DNA of 64,000 nucleotides, taken from NCBI GenBank assembly GCA_024698145.1, contig JAILRO010000026.1, forward strand, positions 24,473-88,472, given 5' to 3'. Origin of the DNA: Lachnospiraceae bacterium (GTDB taxonomy: Bacteria; Bacillota; Clostridia; Lachnospirales; Lachnospiraceae). The notes under the pieces were generated by a model. The model had not been told where the DNA came from and ran no database searches. It worked only from the letters and a program-made list of their open reading frames with translations. The translations under genes were made by a program, and so were the position numbers. Shown piece after piece: positions 10,104 to 16,714 of the stretch; the first letter of the stretch is position 1, and every line of letters starts with the position of its first letter.

Positions 10104-10226
10104 TTGTTTTCCCTCTTAAATCGTACCGACTTTACGGCACAACGAATGAGCTGTCACGCTGACGTTTTTAAAATCAACAGTGTAACAGCCCTTTGATTCT
10201 TAATAATTATACTGTTTGAATCCTAA

Positions 10227-10367
10227 TTACTTATTCTCGCAAGTCTGATTTCCTACAGTACATGATGTCTTACATGCTGACTGGCATGAAGTCTGACACT
10301 CGCCGCATCCGCCTTTTTCCATTGTGCTCTGAAGTGTCTTGTCTGTTAAAGTCTTGATATGTTTCAT
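10227..10367 (-). CDS. scfA: SCIFF six-cysteine RiPP precursor peptide
   Basis: This is a 46-residue peptide that I translated by hand. It starts MKHIKTLTDKTLQSTMEKGG and then has six cysteines at positions 21, 24, 28, 32, 36 and 43, in segments such as CGECQTSC and ACKTSC. This matches the 'six cysteines in forty-five residues' family, one of the most conserved RiPP precursors in Clostridia. Threonines and serines near the cysteines (T27, T34, T42) are potential thioether acceptors. The start has AGAGG about eight bases upstream, and a near-consensus promoter lies directly ahead. The biological role of SCIFF is still unknown. Confidence 0.95.
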   Translation of the reverse strand: MKHIKTLTDKTLQSTMEKGGCGECQTSCQSACKTSCTVGNQTCENK

Positions 10368-10399
10368 CTTATCTACCTCTCACTTTACAATAATGATTA

Positions 10400-10428
10400 A
10401 GTATAACACATGGTTTTTCATAGGTCAA
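10400..10428 (-). promoter_or_regulatory. Strong sigma-A promoter for the SCIFF-maturase unit
   Basis: On the minus strand TTGACC (10423-10428) and TATACT (10400-10405) are separated by exactly 17 bases. The predicted start of transcription gives a short leader of roughly 25 bases before the peptide ATG. It is one of the best promoter matches in the window. Confidence 0.8.
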
Positions 10429-10468
10429 TGTTATTTTCGCCACTATTTATGCGTTTTACACGTTTGGG

Positions 10469-10831
10469 CTAGCTTAACATACCACCCAAAAGTCCTCCCC
10501 CGACACAAAGCATCGCCGTCGTTAGATTAGCCGTATCCGTTACATGAAATGCTTTGGAAATCAAAAGGCCTACCACCGTGATAATGAGGATATACATTAA
10601 TCCAAGTATAAGTCCCCAGAGGAAGCGTTTTTCTTTCACCTGCTTACCTACCACAAATGCTCCTACAAACGTGACTATTACGTATATTGCAATAATTATA
10701 AGGCTTGAGAGTGTTTCCTCTAACCTAAACCGATATACTGCATATGCCAATGCAAGCAACAATACACCAGTCACCGCATAAGACACGATTAGTCCCTTTA
10801 TAACAATACCTATTTTCCTGCCTATACTCAT
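10469..10831 (-). CDS. TIGR04086 family membrane protein
   Basis: A small membrane protein of 120 residues with four predicted membrane segments, including GLIVSYAVTGVLLLALAYAV, IIIAIYVIVTFVGAFVVG, FLWGLILGLMYILIITVVG and a glycine-rich end MLCVGGGLLGGML. Length, topology and position just upstream of the SCIFF gene match the TIGR04086 family, whose function is unknown. An upstream in-frame GTG (10837) is possible, but ATG 10831 has AAGGAG seven bases upstream and is preferred. Confidence 0.85.
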   Translation of the reverse strand: MSIGRKIGIVIKGLIVSYAVTGVLLLALAYAVYRFRLEETLSSLIIIAIYVIVTFVGAFVVGKQVKEKRFLWGLILGLMYILIITVVGLLISKAFHVTDTANLTTAMLCVGGGLLGGMLS

Positions 10832-10982
10832 ATACACACTCCTTCACATGCTTGCTAATCAACCACTTACCATAGTGCAATATATGAGCACACGTTTCGT
10901 ATTATACCTCTAATTTGAGTCCTCCAACATAGATTGCAATATATCTTGAAGGCGTTGCAATTCTTCCATATTCCTTTCACCG

Positions 10983-11018
10983 CCCTTACAATATAATGAA
11001 TACAATATATTATAAGGG
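10983..11018. other. AT-rich inverted repeat abutting the HAD stop codon
   Basis: An imperfect inverted repeat of 36 bases (ends CCCTTA and TAAGGG) lies directly against the stop codon of the HAD gene. It has no T-run on either strand, so it is not a standard terminator. It could protect the 3' end of the mRNA or be an operator; the sequence does not decide. Confidence 0.5.
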
Positions 11019-11687
11019 TTATCTTTTGTCGTGTAAAGTTTCTAAATAGTCTCGCACATCAAATAATGATTCGCATATCATGTCCGCATTTTCCCTTGCC
11101 TCATCGTTAGGTTTTATGAGGTCCACAACCATAACTGTGTAAAGTCCCGCTGCATGCGACGACTTGAGCCCATTAATCGAATCCTCAACTCCTATTGCTT
11201 CTTCAGGCTTTACATCTATAAGTTCACAGGCATACTCGTAAATATCCGGCGCCGGCTTACCGTGAGGAACAATTCCGCCATACATTATGCCATCAAAATA
11301 ATCTATAACGCCCGCACGTGTCAGATTGCCTTCCGCTCTTTCCTTTTGAGTCGATGTTGCAAGCGCAATCTTATATCCGTTATCTTTTAGGTAATCAAGC
11401 AATTCAAAAACTCCGGGTTTTAATTCAACGCCGTTTATACGAATATCCTCATCCATACGATTCATTGTAAGCGTACGAAACTTCATATAATCGAAATCTT
11501 CGCCAAAATGATCCTTCATTAGTCTTTCATTTCTCTCTTTTGTAGCACCTGCTATTTTATCAAGAAGACCTTCCATTATATCCATTGGAAGATTGTTCTC
11601 CTGCGCACTTATTTTCCAATGTTTGCGGTAGAGTTTTTCCGAATCAAAAATAACACCATCCATATCAAACACGACAGCCCTAACCAT
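11019..11687 (-). CDS. HAD-superfamily phosphatase / beta-phosphoglucomutase-like hydrolase
   Basis: This 222-residue cytoplasmic protein starts with the HAD motif I FDMDGVIFDS (two catalytic aspartates), followed by motif II ALATST, a downstream lysine in GKPAPDIY and motif III GVEDSINGL. A helical cap lies between motif I and II. This is the HAD subfamily IA layout of beta-phosphoglucomutases and small-sugar phosphatases; the substrate cannot be read from the sequence. The start has AAGGAG eight bases upstream. Its first 79 bases overlap the 3' end of the upstream surface-protein gene in another frame, so both its ribosome site and motif I lie inside that gene. The pair is therefore translationally linked. 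Confidence 0.9.
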   Translation of the reverse strand: MVRAVVFDMDGVIFDSEKLYRKHWKISAQENNLPMDIMEGLLDKIAGATKERNERLMKDHFGEDFDYMKFRTLTMNRMDEDIRINGVELKPGVFELLDYLKDNGYKIALATSTQKERAEGNLTRAGVIDYFDGIMYGGIVPHGKPAPDIYEYACELIDVKPEEAIGVEDSINGLKSSHAAGLYTVMVVDLIKPNDEARENADMICESLFDVRDYLETLHDKR

Positions 11688-13315
11688 AGTAATATCTCCT
11701 TTTTCATGCTGGGATTTTTTTCCTCATCATTATATACCATTTCCTCGTCGTGTGCATCTTTTTGTTCTGTCGTGTTCTTTTCGGTGTAATTTTTTTCGTC
11801 ACTTGGCGTTTCGTCCAGCATGGTATTCTCTGTTGTCCTGTCCTGTGTATTGTCTTCTTTTACGTCAGACTTCTCATCATTTGCAACAACAAAGCTTGCC
11901 GCTCCGGACGACTTATGTCCGAGCTCGTCCATCGCTTCAACGTAAAGATTATATCTTCCGCTTTCGGTAATTCTCGTCTTGCCGTCATATTCACAACCGT
12001 TTAATATCATTTTGCTTTCCACCAGTGTCAAATCCTTAAAGACCGGCCTACCGTAATCAGCAAACCTGAAACTTTCGTAAGTCTTGCCGGAAATAGCACT
12101 TATGTCCGGCAATGTCGGTGCCGTTTTATCTATGAGGAAATGAAGTTCCTTATCCGCCGTGTTACCTGCAGCATCCGTCACGCCCATATGTAGTTTGTAT
12201 ATACCATCTGTCGTTAATACCAATGAGAGTTTGCCACCATTTTCAGTTCTCTCAATTTCAGAAAAGGAAACCAAATGCTCCTTACCGTCAATATCGGTTC
12301 TTACACCAAAGGCTTCTACCTTATCAGGTTGATAATTAAGTTCCGAAACACCCACAACTACATTAACATCACTATCATACAACGTATTGTTATCTATACT
12401 TTCATATTCTATTACCGGTACATTCTTATCAATGTGTATCCACCTTAGAAGTGTTTGTGTTTTTCCTTTAATGTCCGTGACAATAACCTTTATCGGTATG
12501 CCCCTTCTGTTTGTCGAAGTTGTCGACACCAACACTTCTTCGCTTACTCTTGAAAGTTCTTTCTTCTTTTCTTCAGTCACTTTCTCTGTTGTAATTTCCT
12601 CTGTGGTGATTTCTTCCGTGGTTGTTTCTTCTGTAGTTATTTCCTCCGTCGTTTTTTCTTCCTGTGTCGTCGCTTCTTCTGTGGTCGCTTCCTCCGTCGT
12701 ACTTTCTTCCTGTGTCGTTGCTTCTTCTGTGGTCGCTTCCTCCGTCGTACTTTCTTCATGTGTCGTTGCTTCTTCTGTGGTCGTTTCCTCCGTCGTACTT
12801 TCTTCCTGTGTCGTTGCTTCTTCTGTGGTCGTTTCCTCCCTCCCTTCTTGTGTGGTGTTCTCTTCTGTGGTTGCTTCCTCGCTCGTACCTTCTTCTGTAG
12901 TTGTCTCCTGCGTCGTAGCCTCCTCTGTTGTGATTTCTTCCTGTGTGCTAACTTCTGTCGTCTTCTCCTCCGTTGTCACCTTTTCCGTAGTCTGTTTTTC
13001 AGTTGTAATTTTCTCCGCAATTTTCTCTTCTTCATAGCAATACTCTTTGACAACCGGCTTCCCATCTCCCACAGAATACTCAAGTTTTACTATCCTTTCT
13101 TTTGCGCTTGCATTTATTCTTATCTTTATATCCTTATTAGTCCATGCCATAGGCTCGTCGTCATCGCCGGCAACAATATACTTTTGCATATCCTCATCGA
13201 CAGCTTCGATTGTTATTTCACCTCTTTTTTCCTTCTTGCTATAGGCATAGCATGGCAACATTCCTATACAAACAGCAACCAAAATACACATAAACCTTCT
13301 ACCGTATCTTCTCAT
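11609..13315 (-). CDS. Secreted, membrane-anchored Thr/Glu-repeat protein with Ig-like domains
   Basis: The 568-residue protein has a signal peptide (about 1-25, RRFMCILVAVCIGMLPCYAYS) and a first Ig-like segment (about 55-95). A long low-complexity region (about 103-247) is built on TTEE/TTQEE units, and two Ig-like segments follow (about 295-395 and 405-475). A second acidic Thr-rich stretch comes next, with a C-terminal membrane helix (about 540-558) and a basic tail. No LPxTG motif is present, so anchoring should be by the helix. The Thr-rich part could span the wall as an extended, possibly glycosylated stalk. It follows the kinase gene by 15 bases with GGAGG before the ATG, and it overlaps the HAD start. 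No named family fits the whole protein. Confidence 0.85.
   Translation of the reverse strand: MRRYGRRFMCILVAVCIGMLPCYAYSKKEKRGEITIEAVDEDMQKYIVAGDDDEPMAWTNKDIKIRINASAKERIVKLEYSVGDGKPVVKEYCYEEEKIAEKITTEKQTTEKVTTEEKTTEVSTQEEITTEEATTQETTTEEGTSEEATTEENTTQEGREETTTEEATTQEESTTEETTTEEATTHEESTTEEATTEEATTQEESTTEEATTEEATTQEEKTTEEITTEETTTEEITTEEITTEKVTEEKKKELSRVSEEVLVSTTSTNRRGIPIKVIVTDIKGKTQTLLRWIHIDKNVPVIEYESIDNNTLYDSDVNVVVGVSELNYQPDKVEAFGVRTDIDGKEHLVSFSEIERTENGGKLSLVLTTDGIYKLHMGVTDAAGNTADKELHFLIDKTAPTLPDISAISGKTYESFRFADYGRPVFKDLTLVESKMILNGCEYDGKTRITESGRYNLYVEAMDELGHKSSGAASFVVANDEKSDVKEDNTQDRTTENTMLDETPSDEKNYTEKNTTEQKDAHDEEMVYNDEEKNPSMKKEILLWLGLSCLIWMVLFLIRKNSTANIGK
12647..12838 (-). repeat. 48-base tandem repeat, four copies, inside the Thr/Glu-repeat gene
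   Basis: Copies begin at 12647, 12695, 12743 and 12791 with an exact 48-base period; the last three are nearly identical and the first is slightly diverged. Each encodes a 16-residue unit of the TTEE/TTQEE type. The period is a multiple of three, so gain or loss of a copy keeps the frame. More diverged related units flank the block. Confidence 0.9.
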
Positions 13316-13330
13316 TGTTCTTCCTCCTGT

Positions 13331-14872
13331 TTAATTATTATAGTCAATCGTTTCTAACGATAATTTTTGCGTAAGCCGCCTCCATCGGTAGTCCTCTCTG
13401 ATGTTATCAGCCGCTTCACCAACCTCATACAGTTTCATAATTTTCGAATACTCTTGCTTGCCTATCCTTTGTTCTTCATACATCAATAGCAACAACCTCA
13501 AATAACCTACGTACCCATCAACGCTTGCCGTTCCATATTCTTCGATAACCTTTTGATATACCTCTTCTGCATCACTATATCTTTTTAGTTTTGTAAGCAG
13601 AGCTGCTTTTTGGCAGCTTTTTACTTCCATCACAGTATCCTTTTTAATATTGTCATACCATACACTTCCTGCAACCGATATTGCATCAAGTATCGCATCA
13701 CAATTCTTTATTGCAGCCTCATAATATTTGCCTGTTTGGTCCGTTGCTTCGTCACCTTTTTTCTCATTTATAAGAGATAGATAATTATTGAATATAACGA
13801 CATATTCCTGCTTGTTGTCGGTGCAAAGATAAAGCGACTCAAGCCCTTTATTCGCATTCTTTTCAAGTTCTGCAAAAGCATTATCATCTGTATAAATGCA
13901 AGTCGAATACGCTTTGCATAACACCTTGTAATTGTCTGTAATTTGTGGGTATTTTTTTAAGATAGTGTTTCCACTGATTTCGGAAAGATTTCCGTATAAA
14001 GATTGATTACCGTAAAAGTATGAACCGATTGCAACACAAAAAGTCAAGACAGCAAATATCATTTTGCTTATGATTCCCTGTCTGCGACCACACGTTGCTA
14101 ATGCATTGTACAACTTTTTGCAATTCTGATATCGTTTATTGGGATTTTCATCTGTACATTTAGAGATTATTCTTTCGAGTTTCTTTGAAAATCGGGGATT
14201 TGTTTTTCTGATAGGATTGGGGTTATAACCGGGAAGACATGGATCATTTCCTGTTAAGAGATAGTGAAGTGTTATTCCAAGACTGTATATATCTGCTCGT
14301 TTGTCGATTGTCACCGAAGAATCAAGTTGTTCCGGCGCCGCATAACCCTTCGTGCCGAAAACAACTCTTGGTTTCCTATTATCATCGGAATAAATGCAGG
14401 CTGCACCAAAATCCACAAGAACAACTTTGCCGTTAGGCTTAAGCAATATATTAGATGGTTTCATATCACCATATACGACAGACATATTATGCAAATAATC
14501 AAGAGCGTCACACAATTGCAACCCCCAATCAAGAACATGCTTCAAAGTTTGTGGTCCCTCTTCGCTTATCACATCACACAACGGCCTGCCTTCAATATAA
14601 TCCATAACCACATAGACTGCATTTGTTTCGTAAATCACGTCAACCACTTTCGGAAGTCCCGGGTGGTTAAGCTTACCAAGAATTGTCTTTTCTATCACCT
14701 GCGATATTCGGATTATTTTTTCTCCATGTTCCGAACCAATATCCGTTTCCTTAACAGCCCATATATGGTTATCGCTTATGTCTCTTGCCAAATAAACGAC
14801 CGACATTCCACCTCTGCCTATGGTTTTAATTATCCTGTATTTCCCGACTAAAACAGAACCAGACGAAATCAA
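13331..14872 (-). CDS. Transmembrane Ser/Thr protein kinase with extracellular helical domain
   Basis: The kinase domain (about 1-270) has the glycine loop IGRGGMSVVY, the lysine in AVKE, a catalytic loop YGDMKPSN (YGD in place of HRD, catalytic Asp, Lys and Asn kept), DFGAA, and YAAPEQ, so it should be active. One membrane helix follows at about 310-330, and then about 180 residues outside the membrane rich in alpha-helix and resembling TPR-like repeats; no PASTA domains are present. The frame can be extended upstream to 15031, but that part runs through the FHA gene end and a terminator. TTG 14872 with AAGGGGAG seven bases upstream starts just before the kinase fold (ISSGSVLVGKY), giving 513 residues. 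It forms a tight unit with the Thr/Glu protein and HAD genes. Confidence 0.88.
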   Translation of the reverse strand: MISSGSVLVGKYRIIKTIGRGGMSVVYLARDISDNHIWAVKETDIGSEHGEKIIRISQVIEKTILGKLNHPGLPKVVDVIYETNAVYVVMDYIEGRPLCDVISEEGPQTLKHVLDWGLQLCDALDYLHNMSVVYGDMKPSNILLKPNGKVVLVDFGAACIYSDDNRKPRVVFGTKGYAAPEQLDSSVTIDKRADIYSLGITLHYLLTGNDPCLPGYNPNPIRKTNPRFSKKLERIISKCTDENPNKRYQNCKKLYNALATCGRRQGIISKMIFAVLTFCVAIGSYFYGNQSLYGNLSEISGNTILKKYPQITDNYKVLCKAYSTCIYTDDNAFAELEKNANKGLESLYLCTDNKQEYVVIFNNYLSLINEKKGDEATDQTGKYYEAAIKNCDAILDAISVAGSVWYDNIKKDTVMEVKSCQKAALLTKLKRYSDAEEVYQKVIEEYGTASVDGYVGYLRLLLLMYEEQRIGKQEYSKIMKLYEVGEAADNIREDYRWRRLTQKLSLETIDYNN

Positions 14873-14907
14873 TAAACATCTCCCCTTTGCTAAATGCAGA
14901 AAAAAAT

Positions 14908-14934
14908 AAAAGCTCCTTATAATAAGGAGCTTTT
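14908..14934 (-). terminator. Rho-independent terminator after the FHA gene
   Basis: An 11-bp stem with arms AAAAGCTCCTT and AAGGAGCTTTT and a five-base loop sits five bases after the FHA stop codon. On the minus strand it is followed by a T-rich run interrupted by one A. It lies only 36 bases before the kinase start, and no promoter fits in that space, so it may act as a leaky attenuator between the two genes. Confidence 0.85.
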
Positions 14935-14939
14935 GTATT

Positions 14940-16466
14940 TTACAATTTGAATATAAACTCTTCGTCGCCGAGGACAATCTTTGCATTCTCTGTAAGCAGA
15001 ACCTGTTCATTATCCTCCAGACTCTTGCCATCTACAAAAGTATGATTAGTGGACTTGTTGTCTTTGATGTAATATTCTCCGTCCTTGCAAGTTATAATCG
15101 CATGGATTCTGCTTATAGCCGCATTGCCTCGAATCGAATAATCTGCACCCACACTGGCCTTACCTAACTTGAAAGTCTGCTTATTAATAATAATCTTCTC
15201 GTCGGTATTGACACGAACCAGATAAGGATTAACCTTAGGAACTGATTTGGCAGCCGGTTTCTGTTTGTCATCATCAGCGGCTTCCTGTGCGTTATCCACC
15301 TTTGGCTTTTCATCAGCCTCTTGTGCTTTAACTTCCTCCAGCTCCTTATCATGTTCAGCAGCCTTAAGTTCTTCCTCATTAGTCTTAATTATGCTGGCTC
15401 TGTTAATCTTGAGACCCTTAGCAAACTTAACTGTACTATGGAACTTCATCTGATCTGCCCTATCCTGTTCAGCAAGGAACACATCGAGTTCATCCGGCTC
15501 ACCGTTATCTATAACCTTCTTGATTCTTGGCTTGTCCTTTTTAGACTTATTTTTAAGAGCTAATGCAGGCTCTTTCTGGACAGGCTCTTCTTCACGTTCA
15601 GTCAACTTGGTATCTTTGTGTTCTTCTGCTGCTTCTGGATCAACTACCAATCTATCTTTCTTGGATTGTTCTGCATTATCTGAAACAAACACTGATTCTT
15701 CCTCTTCGTCCGACTCAAACACCGACTCTTCATCTTCAGGTTCATCAGATTCAAATATCGCTTCTTCTTCTACTGATTCTTCGTCAACCTCATCATAAGC
15801 TTCATCGACCATAGCTTCTTCCTGAGCATCATCTTCCTGTTCATCCTCAGAAATCTCCGTGTATTCCACAAAAATCTCATTGGATTCATCATCAGGAATC
15901 TCTATATCCATCGAACGCATAAGGTCTTCAACCAAAGACAAAAGATTGTGCAAATTAGACGTTTCACGATCATTTATATAAGTCAAAAGTCTTGCAACAT
16001 AGTCACCACTTTCGGAAGGATCAAATCTAAGGCTTGCGATAAAGTTCCTTATAAAATGAACCAAATCCACCTCTTCCTTCATATCCTCAATAGGAATACA
16101 AACAAACTCAACGTTGTAATCCCCATCAATATATATATACTGACGATTAAGTACAAGATACGAAAGTGGAATTCTATATTCCGACATATTCATCAAATTA
16201 ACTATAAGTCCACGCAACACCTTCAATACCATCTCTGAATTGATAACCTGCTGTGAGAGTTCTCTCAAACGGATCTTATCCGTTATGTCATATGAGAAAG
16301 TATCGAACTCATCCCCCTCTTCAAAAATTACCGGAACTATACCTTGAGGCTCCTCTTCTTCAAGATAATCCAGCAATTCCTCATCCAATTCTGCATCGTT
16401 ATCAATGTTAAATGTAAGAAATGTTTCTTTATCAAATTGGCGAACCCTGAAACTTATATTCTTCAT
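14940..16466 (-). CDS. DUF6382 and FHA domain protein
   Basis: The 508-residue cytoplasmic protein begins with a conserved region of about 165 residues that resembles DUF6382 (SYDITDKIRLRELSQQ, YRIPLSYLVLNRQYIYI). A very acidic linker follows (about 205-270) with repeats of the ESVFESDE type, then a charged Lys/Glu/Ala-rich segment, and a C-terminal FHA domain (about 420-508). The FHA residues for phosphothreonine binding are visible as ISRIHA and the STNHTFVDG turn. FHA domains bind pThr peptides, so the adjacent Ser/Thr kinase is the natural partner. The ATG has AGGGGAG five bases upstream. A terminator follows the gene and a good promoter precedes it. Confidence 0.85.
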   Translation of the reverse strand: MKNISFRVRQFDKETFLTFNIDNDAELDEELLDYLEEEEPQGIVPVIFEEGDEFDTFSYDITDKIRLRELSQQVINSEMVLKVLRGLIVNLMNMSEYRIPLSYLVLNRQYIYIDGDYNVEFVCIPIEDMKEEVDLVHFIRNFIASLRFDPSESGDYVARLLTYINDRETSNLHNLLSLVEDLMRSMDIEIPDDESNEIFVEYTEISEDEQEDDAQEEAMVDEAYDEVDEESVEEEAIFESDEPEDEESVFESDEEEESVFVSDNAEQSKKDRLVVDPEAAEEHKDTKLTEREEEPVQKEPALALKNKSKKDKPRIKKVIDNGEPDELDVFLAEQDRADQMKFHSTVKFAKGLKINRASIIKTNEEELKAAEHDKELEEVKAQEADEKPKVDNAQEAADDDKQKPAAKSVPKVNPYLVRVNTDEKIIINKQTFKLGKASVGADYSIRGNAAISRIHAIITCKDGEYYIKDNKSTNHTFVDGKSLEDNEQVLLTENAKIVLGDEEFIFKL

Positions 16467-16507
16467 AAGAACTCCCCTTCTCCTTCGAGATTAACATAAC
16501 TATTTCT

Positions 16508-16536
16508 ATTATAGTAAATTCCCGTCAGATAAGCAA
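16508..16536 (-). promoter_or_regulatory. Sigma-A promoter for the FHA gene
   Basis: On the minus strand TTGCTT (16531-16536) and a perfect TATAAT (16508-16513) are spaced 17 bases apart, about 40 bases before the FHA start. The repeated hairpin element at 16575-16712 lies upstream of this promoter and so is outside the predicted FHA transcript. Confidence 0.65.
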
Positions 16537-16574
16537 GCAATTTCTTCTACGACAAACTCCCTCCTGTTCATAAT

Positions 16575-16712
16575 TATAATTTCAGCTGATAACTAAAATT
16601 GTACTCGCTGAAATTATAACAATCAATGGAATTTTTTTGAAAAATTTCATTATTTTTCGGAAAGTTTGTACTTTTGTACACAATTAGCCATTTTTGTACA
16701 TAAAGTTATGTA
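16575..16712. repeat. Intergenic hairpin-plus-GTAC element, copy A
   Basis: A perfect 12-bp hairpin (arms 16575-16586 and 16607-16618, 20-base loop) is followed by a 57-base segment (16619-16675) that matches a second copy near 47548 at 45 of 57 positions without gaps. Beyond it come several GTAC-containing motifs and the palindrome ACATAAAGTTATGT. The hairpin of copy B has compensatory changes. The element lies just after the end of a surface-protein gene and upstream of the FHA promoter. Its function is unknown. Confidence 0.7.
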
Positions 16713-16714
16713 TT

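Noticed and set aside
10910..10969. A 19-residue minus-strand frame (MEELQRLQDILQSMLEDSN)
   Set aside because: The purine-rich AAAGGA before it is only two bases from the ATG, and no family fits a peptide this short. It could be a leader or a decayed gene, but the evidence is too weak for a feature.
12586..13020. Regular repeats that resemble a CRISPR array
   Set aside because: The units are contiguous, have a period divisible by three, contain no unique spacers, and encode a continuous Thr/Glu-rich protein.
12387..13037. A 216-residue plus-strand frame with SSVVASS repeats
   Set aside because: It is the reverse complement of the Thr/Glu tandem repeats. Any repeat coding for TTEE gives a regular frame on the other strand; there is no start signal or neighbouring plus-strand gene.
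14873..15031. An N-terminal extension of the kinase frame by 53 residues
   Set aside because: The extension reads through the FHA gene end and its terminator hairpin, has no ribosome site, and precedes a well-supported TTG start.
16575..16618. The copy A hairpin as a terminator for the 16715 gene
   Set aside because: The stem is AT-rich, has a 20-base loop and no T-run on the minus strand, and lies about 100 bases beyond the stop codon. Conservation with copy B suggests another role.
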